A stretch of DNA of 13,745 nucleotides from Candidatus Thorarchaeota archaeon MP11T_1 (GTDB lineage Archaea; Asgardarchaeota; Thorarchaeia; Thorarchaeales; Thorarchaeaceae). The DNA is taken from assembly GCA_002825515.1 (NCBI GenBank), contig PJET01000052.1, forward strand, positions 1-13,745, read 5' to 3'. Below the pieces are notes generated by a model. It worked only from the letters and a program-made list of their open reading frames with translations. It did no database searches and was not told the origin of the DNA. The position numbers and the translations under genes are program-made. Shown here piece after piece: positions 1 to 5,450 of the stretch; position 1 is the stretch's first letter; every line of letters begins with the position of its first letter.

Positions 1-1034
1 TTCAAGTTGTTCCTACGAATCACCTCAGGATCTGTGGATTCAACACCAAATGCAGCAACATCCCCAGGGGTATGATATTTCATGATGGATTTGGCTACTT
101 GACGTGATTCTTCAGGATGATGTGCAATTGTGCCAGGGTTAACATTGTCAATATGAAGAACATCCAAGTCTGGAGCGCCAGTTCTGATTCTAGAAAAGAG
201 GTCCTCAATAGCATCGGGATTTGGAGCTGGGAATTCAACTTCACTCATCTCCAAGGATCCGAATGTGAAAAGGTCGGCTTGATGACCCATTCGAAAAGCT
301 CTGATTCCTAGTTCATATAATGCCTGAATCTCTTCAGCTATTGCAGTAGACGTTCTTTCTTGAGGTGGTCCATAGGATGGTTCAACACAGAATGTACATC
401 CACCAGTCAGAAACCGTGGGCATCCGCGATATGATTCAATCTCACAGATAATTTGACCATTAGAGAAACCAGGATGTTGTCTGACAATGGTAACTCCTTT
501 CTTGATGAAACCCTCTATCTCATCTGCATTCTCACGAGTCAAAGAAAGATTGGCTGAATCAAGGTTCTCTTCTGAATCGAGAACCTCAGCGATGACCAGT
601 TCAGGATCACCAGTGACAATGTGGTCAATGGGCGGCTTGAGCACATCTGAGCTCAAAGCAAGTTTTCCACCCTCAAGGCCACATCCAAACCTAGCCCATG
701 GTCCTACGAGCATCTTAGGTATGTCGTCAAGTTCAGGTGCTGAAAACAGCTCCTTAGCTTCTCTGACTGAGATTGGAGTACCTCCTACATACTTTCCAGG
801 AACAATCATTCCTGCAATGAGAACGATGAGGTCTGTTTGTGACCAGAGTTGTTGCGCGTTTTGGAAACTTTCACGGACTTGGTCGATTGTATGGTAAAGA
901 ATCTCAATTCTAGGGGATTTTGTCCAGATTGCACCCGCAATGTAGCGTGGGTAGATACTGATGTAGGGTGGAACACCAAGACATGTAGGCTCGTCGACAT
1001 ATCCATCAACTAGCGCAACGCGTTGTACCTGCAT
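1..1034 (-). CDS. Radical SAM Fe-S oxidoreductase, COG1031-like (partial, C-terminus beyond the window)
   Basis: This is an open frame of 344 codons from ATG at 1034 to the left edge without a stop, so the C-terminal part is missing. Residues 1-150 look like a B12-binding-like N-terminal region ('ALVDGYVDEPTCLGVPPY', then 'LIVLIAGMIVPGKYVGGTP'). A radical SAM cluster follows at C205, C213 and C216 in the context ESYRGCP...GGCTFC, which is CX7CX2C rather than the usual CX3CX2C. This spacing and the surrounding words resemble the archaeal COG1031 family, whose reaction is not known to me. The barrel continues with 'GIRAFRMGHQADLFTFG' and 'DVLHIDNVNPGTIAHHPEE'. The start is supported by GGGTGA about 8 nt upstream. 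It lies 19 nt behind thiL on the same strand, so the two are probably cotranscribed. The family call is by recalled resemblance only. Confidence 0.75.
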   Translation of the reverse strand, partial: MQVQRVALVDGYVDEPTCLGVPPYISIYPRYIAGAIWTKSPRIEILYHTIDQVRESFQNAQQLWSQTDLIVLIAGMIVPGKYVGGTPISVREAKELFSAPELDDIPKMLVGPWARFGCGLEGGKLALSSDVLKPPIDHIVTGDPELVIAEVLDSEENLDSANLSLTRENADEIEGFIKKGVTIVRQHPGFSNGQIICEIESYRGCPRFLTGGCTFCVEPSYGPPQERTSTAIAEEIQALYELGIRAFRMGHQADLFTFGSLEMSEVEFPAPNPDAIEDLFSRIRTGAPDLDVLHIDNVNPGTIAHHPEESRQVAKSIMKYHTPGDVAAFGVESTDPEVIRRNNL

Positions 1035-1053
1035 CTACTTCACCCATCGATAA

Positions 1054-2049
1054 TTAGTCCCATTCTTTGAAGTTATCATACCCTGCAAAAGGGATTGGCA
1101 GGTACCCTTCTTTTGATTCCCACATGACTTGATCTCCTTTGGTCACAAATCCAATTCCATCTAGATTGACCTTCTTCTTTTTGGCAACCTTTGCTGCATC
1201 ATCGAACTTCTCAGGGGGTATTGTCAGAACTAGGAGAAACTCTTCTCCACCCTGCATAACCATCTTCAAAGTTGACAATTTCTTGTCACGACAAAAGAAC
1301 TCAACTTGAGGTGTAACTGGCAAATCCTCAATTATGATTCCACATCCACTTAGCTTGGCAATTGTATGTAATGTGATTCCTAGACCGTCACTACTGTCCA
1401 TTGAAGCTGTCACCGCTCCAATTCTTTTGAGGGATGCAACAAGGTCAAGAACAATCTCTGGTCGGTATGCTGCTGCAAGAGCATCTTTATGTAATCCCGG
1501 TTCAGATTCCAGCCCGCGAATCAAAATTTCGTAGGCAACTGAGGTCAGACCAAAGTTTCCTGTGACTGCGATGACATCGCCCTCATGTGCCCCATTCCGT
1601 GGGACGATATTCTCTGGTGCCGCTGTACCAAGAGCGACACCAGTAAGGACTACATCATCGCACATACCAACATCACCCCCAAGATAGGGAACACTGGATT
1701 TTAGTCCGAACTGGGAAAACCCACGAATTAATTCACTTGCATCATCCACATCATAATCTTTAGGCACACAAAGAGAGAGCATTGTGGCTATTGGTTTCAC
1801 ACCCTTAGCAGCCAGATCACTTAGAGCCATCACTGCAGTCTTTCGCCCGACTTGAGCTGGTGTCATCCCTGGAAGCCAGTCAGTCTTTCGGACGAAGGTA
1901 TCTACATTGATGACGAGATTGTTCTTGTCTGAGATTGGTATGTCAGAGGCGTCATCATCAAATCCTAATTTTGCGCCTCTAGGTATATTGACAAGACTGC
2001 TGATTTTAGCCAGAAAATTGCGTTCGCCCAGCTCACCGGTCTTCAACAT
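1054..2049 (-). CDS. thiL: Thiamine-monophosphate kinase
   Basis: ThiL phosphorylates thiamine monophosphate with ATP to give thiamine diphosphate, the active cofactor, in the cytosol. The protein has 331 residues, close to the usual 320-330. It shows the AIR-synthase/ThiL fold signatures: the N-terminal acidic motif 'GFDDDASDI' (D31-D33), 'VINVDTFV' (D50), 'MALSDLAAKG' near 75-83, the glycine loop 'YLGGDVGMCDD' (123-132), 'VTGNFGLTS' and the metal/ATP motif 'MDSSDGLG' (217-224). A variant of the GGEDYEL motif is seen as 'GGEEFLLVLT'. The ATG at 2049 is preceded by GGAGGT four bases upstream. The gene is first in a minus-strand pair with the radical SAM gene and is divergent from the small gene at 2136. 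A perfect inverted repeat sits just upstream of its start. Confidence 0.93.
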   Translation of the reverse strand: MLKTGELGERNFLAKISSLVNIPRGAKLGFDDDASDIPISDKNNLVINVDTFVRKTDWLPGMTPAQVGRKTAVMALSDLAAKGVKPIATMLSLCVPKDYDVDDASELIRGFSQFGLKSSVPYLGGDVGMCDDVVLTGVALGTAAPENIVPRNGAHEGDVIAVTGNFGLTSVAYEILIRGLESEPGLHKDALAAAYRPEIVLDLVASLKRIGAVTASMDSSDGLGITLHTIAKLSGCGIIIEDLPVTPQVEFFCRDKKLSTLKMVMQGGEEFLLVLTIPPEKFDDAAKVAKKKKVNLDGIGFVTKGDQVMWESKEGYLPIPFAGYDNFKEWD

Positions 2050-2065
2050 AGGACCTCCACTGTTC

Positions 2066-2086
2066 TATCATGCTAGGTCCATGATA
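2066..2086. promoter_or_regulatory. Perfect inverted repeat in the thiL / 2136 divergent promoter region
   Basis: TATCATG (2066-2072) and CATGATA (2080-2086) are perfect 7-base arms around a 7-base spacer, 17-37 bases upstream of the thiL ATG. Next to it, 2087-2097 reads AAGTTTTATTG. That stretch could serve as a TATA element for the plus-strand gene at 2136, and its complement AATAAAAC could serve thiL. The position suits an operator near the thiL transcription start, or a small hairpin in its leader. The regulator is unknown. Confidence 0.45.
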
Positions 2087-2135
2087 AAGTTTTATTGACG
2101 AATCATATATAGAAAGTAGAAAGAGAGGGAGAGCA

Positions 2136-2357
2136 ATGAATGATGAAGAATTGAGTAGACAAGAGCTATGGGAAGGAGTAGAGGATTTGCTATGGGATCT
2201 ACTTGAGTATAACAGCAAGGACCCCATTATATTGTTCAGTGAGGAATGGATAAAGGAGAGAAAAATCACTCCTCTCGAACTTAGAAATCTATACAGAATA
2301 ATCCATGCTGAAATAAAACGAAAACATGATACTCTAGACTACAAGGTTGGCGCATAA
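2136..2357 (+). CDS. Small protein homologous to the N-terminal domain of the next gene
   Basis: This 73-residue acidic, probably helical protein has no function I can name. It aligns along its length with residues 1-66 of the leucine-rich repeat protein that starts 14 bases downstream. Shared words include 'DEEL', 'ELWE', 'LL.DL', 'FSE.WI.E' and 'L..LNRI/LYRI'. The shared stretch around FSEEWIKE / FSEKWIEE is also similar at the base level, so the two arose by local duplication. The ATG at 2136 has a purine-rich GAGGGAGAG site just upstream, and a TATA-like element lies at about 2089-2096 or 2103-2111. It probably forms an operon with the repeat protein. A stand-alone copy of a partner's domain could compete with it or pair with it; that is inference. 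Confidence 0.8.
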   Translation: MNDEELSRQELWEGVEDLLWDLLEYNSKDPIILFSEEWIKERKITPLELRNLYRIIHAEIKRKHDTLDYKVGA

Positions 2358-2371
2358 AGGGGGGATGAACA

Positions 2372-3619
2372 ATGAGTGATGAAGAGCTTTGGGAACGAAT
2401 ACACCAATTGCTATATGACCTGAAAAGCAACTACATTGGACTTGTATCATTCAGTGAGAAATGGATAGAGGAAAACAATATCCATCCCCTTGTAATGCAA
2501 AATCTAAACAGAATAGTATCAGGTGCAATAGACCATTTACATTATGAAGCGGACTTTGAAGTATGGCGAGATGAAGAAGAGCGTAAGAAGGAAGAGCGTA
2601 AGAAACAAACAGAAATAACCTACAAAGCCATCGAGAAAGCGTTGAAGGACCCTTCTCTAGAAGAACTCACCCTTGTAGAGGGGTCTTTAGAGGGTCTTGA
2701 CTTCAGACCCTTGATGCAACTAGAGAACCTGAAACATATTCAAATCTCAAGTATCACTCCACTCACTGGACTGCCAGATTTGCTGTCCAATACTCCAAAC
2801 CTGGAGGAACTAAGCATCTCTAGTGCTGGTCCGTTCTCTACCAACTTACTGAAGGAAATAGCATCACTTGGGTCTCTGCGAGAGATCTACATTCGAAATT
2901 GTAGCGGGTTTGAGGATACAAGTCTGGCCCCTCTAGGGAGTTGTACAACCCTCGAGAGAATAGCACTTCGTAGTCTTAAAATGACCAGTATTGACCTCGA
3001 GTTCACATCAGGTTTAGTCAATCTTGAGAAGCTCTCATTCGAAAAGAATGAAATAGCAGTCTGTGATTTTGGGCCTCTGACACAAAATAGGAATCTTCAT
3101 GAATTATCGCTCAATGAAAATAAGATAGAGTCACTAGACCTTACACCTCTTTCATCTTGTCGGAGATTCAGCATTCTAGACTTGATGTCGAATAAATTGA
3201 AGGAACTAGACCTCGCGCCGCTCGCGCAGTGTGACATGACCGAGTTGGTTGCCGCCAGAAACCAATTGCAAAGTGTGGATCTCACGCCCTTGGCAGAGTG
3301 CCCTAATCTAGAAGATGTTTTTCTATTTAATAATAGAATAGAAGACATTGACCTCTGGCCATTATCCAAGTGCAAGAATCTCACATATCTAGACCTCTCC
3401 AACAACCGGCTGCGCTCTGTCGACCTGACCCCTCTATTTCATTGCAAAGTTCTGAAGAAATTGGCTATCAGTGAGAACAGACTGACAGAAGTGGACCTAG
3501 CACCCCTCTTGGAATGCAAGGAGTTGAAGTATCTATATCTCGAAGGAAATAAAATCAAGGAGCTAGACACATCCCCTCTCAAAGGCCCTCGGCGGTATCA
3601 TCTTGACATAAGATGGTAA
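2372..3619 (+). CDS. Leucine-rich repeat protein with helical N-terminal domain
   Basis: The 415-residue protein has three parts. Residues 1-66 form a small domain shared with the upstream 73-residue protein. Residues 67-92 are a charged, lysine/glutamate-rich stretch likely to form a helix or short coiled coil. From about 95 to 403 it is a leucine-rich repeat array. Early repeats are irregular; from about residue 255 the unit is 24 residues (one of 23), of the form DLTPLxxCxxLxxLxLxxNxLxxV. No signal peptide, membrane segment or clear C-terminal cap is seen, and the chain ends soon after the last repeat. Leucine-rich repeats usually bind other proteins, so an intracellular scaffold or recognition role is likely. 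Proteins with this repeat style are, as I recall, common in Asgard archaea. GGGGGGATGA before the ATG is a strong ribosome site. Confidence 0.9.
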   Translation: MSDEELWERIHQLLYDLKSNYIGLVSFSEKWIEENNIHPLVMQNLNRIVSGAIDHLHYEADFEVWRDEEERKKEERKKQTEITYKAIEKALKDPSLEELTLVEGSLEGLDFRPLMQLENLKHIQISSITPLTGLPDLLSNTPNLEELSISSAGPFSTNLLKEIASLGSLREIYIRNCSGFEDTSLAPLGSCTTLERIALRSLKMTSIDLEFTSGLVNLEKLSFEKNEIAVCDFGPLTQNRNLHELSLNENKIESLDLTPLSSCRRFSILDLMSNKLKELDLAPLAQCDMTELVAARNQLQSVDLTPLAECPNLEDVFLFNNRIEDIDLWPLSKCKNLTYLDLSNNRLRSVDLTPLFHCKVLKKLAISENRLTEVDLAPLLECKELKYLYLEGNKIKELDTSPLKGPRRYHLDIRW

Positions 3620-3637
3620 AATGAAAGCATTACATGG

Positions 3638-3666
3638 ATAAATGATGAACCCCTCACATCATTTAT
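3638..3666 (+). terminator. Hairpin behind the leucine-rich repeat gene
   Basis: ATAAATGATG (3638-3647) and CATCATTTAT (3657-3666) are perfect 10-base arms around a 9-base loop. The hairpin starts 18 bases after the stop codon. It lacks a long T run, so it may act as a terminator or as an mRNA 3' end stabiliser. Confidence 0.45.
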
Positions 3667-3690
3667 TGTGAAACGTTCGTAGACCACTAA

Positions 3691-3700
3691 GTTTTATTAG
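3691..3700 (+). promoter_or_regulatory. TATA element for tRNA-Thr
   Basis: GTTTTATTAG lies about 30-38 bases before the first base of tRNA-Thr, the usual archaeal distance for a TATA box with a short 5' leader. The same core AAGTTTTATT occurs upstream of the gene at 2136. Confidence 0.5.
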
Positions 3701-3728
3701 AGAATTCTAAGGTTGAACGCTGAGATGA

Positions 3729-3836
3729 GCCTCGGTGGCTTAGGGGTTATAGCGTCAGCTTCGTAAGCTGGTGGTCGCGGGACCTCATGGATATTAACGC
3801 CATGGAGCGCGAATTCGAATCCCGCCCGGGGCTCCA
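3729..3836 (+). tRNA. tRNA-Thr (anticodon CGT) with a 32-nt intron at position 53/54
   Basis: The acceptor stem is GCCTCGG with CCGGGGC, the D stem GCT with AGC, and the anticodon stem TCAGC with GCTGG around TTCGTAA, giving anticodon CGT at 3762-3764. The discriminator is T73 and CCA is encoded (3834-3836). G1-C72, C2-G71 and U73 fit archaeal threonine identity. The T stem GCGGG (3777-3781) is separated from its T loop TTCGAAT (3814-3820) by 32 extra bases. Removing them restores a normal T arm paired to CCCGC (3821-3825). The anticodon loop itself has no intron. Confidence 0.93.
3782..3813 (+). other. Non-canonical tRNA intron (T arm, 53/54) with bulge-helix-bulge fold
   Basis: The borders fit the splicing endonuclease motif. 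A 4-base-pair central helix forms between CGCG at 3776-3779 (tRNA 48-51) and CGCG at 3808-3811 in the intron. It is flanked by 3-base bulges GGA (3780-3782, cut after the second base) and AAT (3812-3814, cut after the second base). The intron then forms an inner hairpin, CCTCATGG with CCATGGAG, with one mismatch and one wobble. The central helix uses bases that later form the T stem, so splicing must precede final folding. Confidence 0.85.
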
Positions 3837-3882
3837 TATTTTTCAGCTAGAAACCAATTTTTTCATGTGCAGGTTTCCATTA

Positions 3883-3922
3883 CTTTATACGCATTGTGAT
3901 GAAGTTCTATGAGCTAGGTGAT
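3883..3922 (+). promoter_or_regulatory. TATA box and ribosome site of the 26-residue gene
   Basis: CTTTATAC at 3883-3890 suits a TATA box with transcription starting near 3913. AGGTGAT at 3916-3922 is a near-perfect archaeal Shine-Dalgarno sequence, ending four bases before the ATG at 3927. Together they are the main reason to believe the very short gene downstream. Confidence 0.6.
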
Positions 3923-3926
3923 AAAA

Positions 3927-4007
3927 ATGAATGATAAGAAAGAGAAAAAGTCCCCCTCTAGGACAAAGCCAGGCTTTTTTGAATGGCTAGCTGGAACTAC
4001 TAGGTAA
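3927..4007 (+). CDS. Small basic protein, 26 residues, unknown
   Basis: This short frame lies between two tRNA genes. It encodes a lysine-rich N-terminal half (MNDKKEKKSPSRTKPG) and a hydrophobic/aromatic end (FFEWLAGTTR). I do not recognise it. Support comes from its upstream signals: a TATA box at 3883-3890 and a strong AGGTGAT ribosome site at the right spacing. A long imperfect hairpin lies 21 bases past its stop. The basic N-terminus with a short amphipathic tail could bind RNA or a membrane surface, but that is a guess. It could still be a chance frame. Confidence 0.5.
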   Translation: MNDKKEKKSPSRTKPGFFEWLAGTTR

Positions 4008-4028
4008 TTGAAGTAGTTCGATAAAACA

Positions 4029-4068
4029 GAACAGATTGGATTGTCACTCTTTGTAACTCCATCTGTTC
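4029..4068 (+). terminator. Long imperfect hairpin between the small gene and tRNA-Leu
   Basis: GAACAGATTGGA (4029-4040) pairs with TCCATCTGTTC (4058-4068) over 11 base pairs with one bulged T, around a 17-base loop. It lies 21 bases after the stop of the 26-residue gene, and a pyrimidine-rich stretch (TATCTCCTTTTGG) follows. A transcription end for the small gene is the simplest reading. A structured RNA element is possible. Confidence 0.4.
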
Positions 4069-4171
4069 AGAAAATCTATCTCCTTTTGGTTTGGCATCCT
4101 CGGGATACAGAAATCCTTATCACAGGTTTGAGAACCGATTGAGATGGTCCTCAAAGATAGGGCTCAGACTT

Positions 4172-4259
4172 GCGGAGGTTGCCAAGCCAGGTCAAAGGCG
4201 CCAGGTTGAGGGCCTGGTTCAGTAGTGATTCGCGAGTTCAAATCTCGCCCTCCGCACCA
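4172..4259 (+). tRNA. tRNA-Leu (anticodon GAG)
   Basis: The acceptor stem is GCGGAGG with CCTCCGC, the discriminator is A73 and CCA is encoded (4257-4259). The anticodon stem CCAGG/CCTGG surrounds TTGAGGG, giving anticodon GAG at 4208-4210. A long variable arm (about 4218-4231) marks the leucine class. The T arm is GCGAG-TTCAAAT-CTCGC. No intron is present. Its 3' part from the T loop onward (4238-4261) is repeated three times downstream in the same direction, which suggests it is an integration target. The promoter is not clear; CCTTATC near 4114-4120 is rather far upstream. Confidence 0.95.
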
Positions 4260-4261
4260 CC
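4238..4261 (+). repeat. Putative attachment-site core: 3' end of tRNA-Leu (reference copy)
   Basis: This is the T loop to CCA-plus-two segment of the intact tRNA-Leu gene. It is the best matching parent for the three diverged copies at 4877-4896, 5388-5411 and 6672-6690. The T-loop-to-CCA portion of tRNA genes is a well-known target for tyrosine integrases. Confidence 0.6.
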
Positions 4262-4270
4262 TTCTTCTGA

Positions 4271-4822
4271 TTATCTGACCAAGAGGAATGCGTATCTGTT
4301 CATTGTATCCTCATATTTTGTCAGAACGTCAATTGGATATCCTACTGCACGAACAGATGAGAAAACATCCACTGCAAGTGCTTCTGGAGGAGGGCGAGAA
4401 AGTTTCGGGTGCTTACATTCTGCACGTGAACTAACACATTCCTCACATAGTGAGCAGTTTTCAGGTGGGAGGAGAAATGCTTTGACACACCCTGACAGAA
4501 AGACCTCTTTTTCCATCTCTAAGAGTTTCCTAGTAATCTTCGTCATGACTTTTTTGCGTTCTTCAGGTTTCTCAACAGCTACTGCAAAATGGAAAACTGC
4601 GATATCTGAGTATTCATCAAAAAGTGTTCTACACTCAGCGACAGAAGGGGTGTTTGGAGGACACGAGGCGCATTTTCCGTAAGTGGGACATCCGTAGACG
4701 CATTTCATACGAACCCAATTGGCAACTACGATGTCGCTTGGTCGAATCCATTTGAAAGAAGAGAGATCATGTTTGAGAAAGATTTCCTCGAAATCCTTGC
4801 GAGAGAGATTATTGTCACTCAT
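4271..4822 (-). CDS. DUF2284-type metal-binding protein
   Basis: The protein has 183 residues if started at ATG 4822. An upstream in-frame TTG at 4837 would add five residues. It is rich in cysteines: C41, C45, C51 and C54 in 'CVYGCPTYGKCASCPP', C64, C112, and C123, C126, C129 and C136 in 'CSLCEECVSSRAECKHP'. The tail 'RPPPEALAVDVFSSVRAVGYP' is typical of the DUF2284 family, found in many archaea and anaerobes and thought to bind metal or an Fe-S cluster. The reaction is unknown. The gene runs toward tRNA-Leu and stops 12 bases from its CCA. On its other side lies a tRNA-tail copy (4877-4896), so it fills the first module of that array. No strong ribosome site is seen. Confidence 0.85.
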   Translation of the reverse strand: MSDNNLSRKDFEEIFLKHDLSSFKWIRPSDIVVANWVRMKCVYGCPTYGKCASCPPNTPSVAECRTLFDEYSDIAVFHFAVAVEKPEERKKVMTKITRKLLEMEKEVFLSGCVKAFLLPPENCSLCEECVSSRAECKHPKLSRPPPEALAVDVFSSVRAVGYPIDVLTKYEDTMNRYAFLLVR

Positions 4823-4858
4823 CGAATATCGAATCAAGACTCACGAACATATTCTATT

Positions 4859-4882
4859 AGATTTACTCTTCAAAGTAAATCT
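4859..4882. promoter_or_regulatory. Perfect 9-base inverted repeat at the edge of tRNA-tail copy 1
   Basis: AGATTTACT (4859-4867) and AGTAAATCT (4874-4882) are perfect arms around a 6-base loop. The right arm overlaps the first six bases of the tRNA-Leu tail copy at 4877. It lies 37-60 bases upstream of the DUF2284 ATG. It could be an operator, a hairpin in the leader, or part of a recombination site. Confidence 0.45.
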
Positions 4883-4896
4883 TGATCTCCGCACCA
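4877..4896 (+). repeat. Diverged copy 1 of the tRNA-Leu 3' tail
   Basis: AAATCTTGATCTCCGCACCA matches the tRNA-Leu tail (4240-4259) at 17 of 20 positions, including an exact CTCCGCACCA end. There is no matching 5' T-stem half, so it is a tail fragment and not a tRNA gene. It separates the DUF2284 gene from the YkgJ-like gene, whose stop lies 6 bases to its right. Confidence 0.7.
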
Positions 4897-4902
4897 TCCT
4901 TT

Positions 4903-5358
4903 TCATTCTAGTTCAATTCGTTCCATCTTGAATTTGCGCATTCGTTCATCAGTTCTTGAGCCAAAAGGAGCCATAAATCTCTGAGCGCATGCAAATAGTT
5001 CATCAGGAACTTCTAATGCAGCTTCAATACATAGGGTAAAATCATTCTCTGAAAGGTATTGAGTCAAGGGACAATGGACCAAATAATGTTCTTCTCCATC
5101 TGTTGAGAAGATAGGATATTTCCTACAAAGTAAGGGACGTACTGGATAAATCTCGCAGGCGGATTCTTTGAGATATGGACAAACCAGATCCTCTCCAAAA
5201 TCTGTAATATAGCAGTCCTCTGTAATTTCGATGAACTTATTCGGATATCCAGCCTCGATGATCCGATCTACTTCTGACTTTGTCGCAAGAGAGCCTCCTA
5301 GTGTGCAACAGTATCCACCACATTCTTTGCAAATGTGTGAATAGTTGTGATCTGTCAT
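4903..5358 (-). CDS. YkgJ-family zinc/iron-chelating cysteine cluster protein
   Basis: The protein has 151 residues from ATG 5358; the frame could begin one codon earlier at TTG 5361, which is less likely. It carries the cysteine cluster of the YkgJ / CxxCxxxCC family: C10, C13, C17 and C18 in 'CKECGGYCC', C60 and C68 in 'CPYLKESACEIYPVRP', C78 in 'LLCRKYPIF', and C96. The family is thought to bind Fe-S or zinc; its substrate is not known. The gene sits alone between tRNA-tail copies 1 and 2: its stop is 6 bases from copy 1 and its start 29 bases from copy 2. No clear Shine-Dalgarno site is seen. A TATA-like TTTGATATGG runs straight out of the reverse complement of copy 2, so the transcript may be nearly leaderless. 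Confidence 0.85.
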   Translation of the reverse strand: MTDHNYSHICKECGGYCCTLGGSLATKSEVDRIIEAGYPNKFIEITEDCYITDFGEDLVCPYLKESACEIYPVRPLLCRKYPIFSTDGEEHYLVHCPLTQYLSENDFTLCIEAALEVPDELFACAQRFMAPFGSRTDERMRKFKMERIELE

Positions 5359-5387
5359 CAAATGATAGCTGGCGCTTTACTCCCATA

Positions 5388-5411
5388 TCAAATCTCGCCC
5401 GCCGCACCACC
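5388..5411 (+). repeat. Diverged copy 2 of the tRNA-Leu 3' tail
   Basis: This 24-base stretch matches the tRNA-Leu tail 4238-4261 with a single difference (T to G in the acceptor part, giving CCCGCCGCACCACC). Identity starts inside the T loop and the 5' half of the T arm is absent. That fits an integration scar better than a decayed tRNA gene. Confidence 0.85.
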
Positions 5412-5450
5412 ATTTCCAATGTTCGCAAGGGAATTTTCCTAACTCCGTCA

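Noticed and set aside
487..897. Plus-strand open frame of 136 codons
   Set aside because: It is antisense to the radical SAM gene, whose frame is continuous and carries the cluster motif; the plus-strand product is serine-rich and featureless.
806..1009. Minus-strand frame of 67 codons
   Set aside because: It is a different frame within the radical SAM gene, which starts at 1034 and reads through the whole stretch.
2050..2135. TPP riboswitch before thiL
   Set aside because: There is no CUGAGA core and the leader is too short.
2990..3590. DNA direct repeats or CRISPR-like array
   Set aside because: The 72-base periodicity is the coding pattern of the leucine-rich repeats, with diverged bases and no spacer structure.
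4170..4682. Plus-strand open frame of 170 codons
   Set aside because: It begins inside tRNA-Leu and runs antisense to the DUF2284 gene, whose cysteine motifs are clear. The plus-strand product has no family features.
5388..5411. Tail copies as complete or pseudo tRNA genes
   Set aside because: None of the three copies has an upstream T-stem half, anticodon arm or acceptor 5' strand; only the T-loop-to-CCA part is present.
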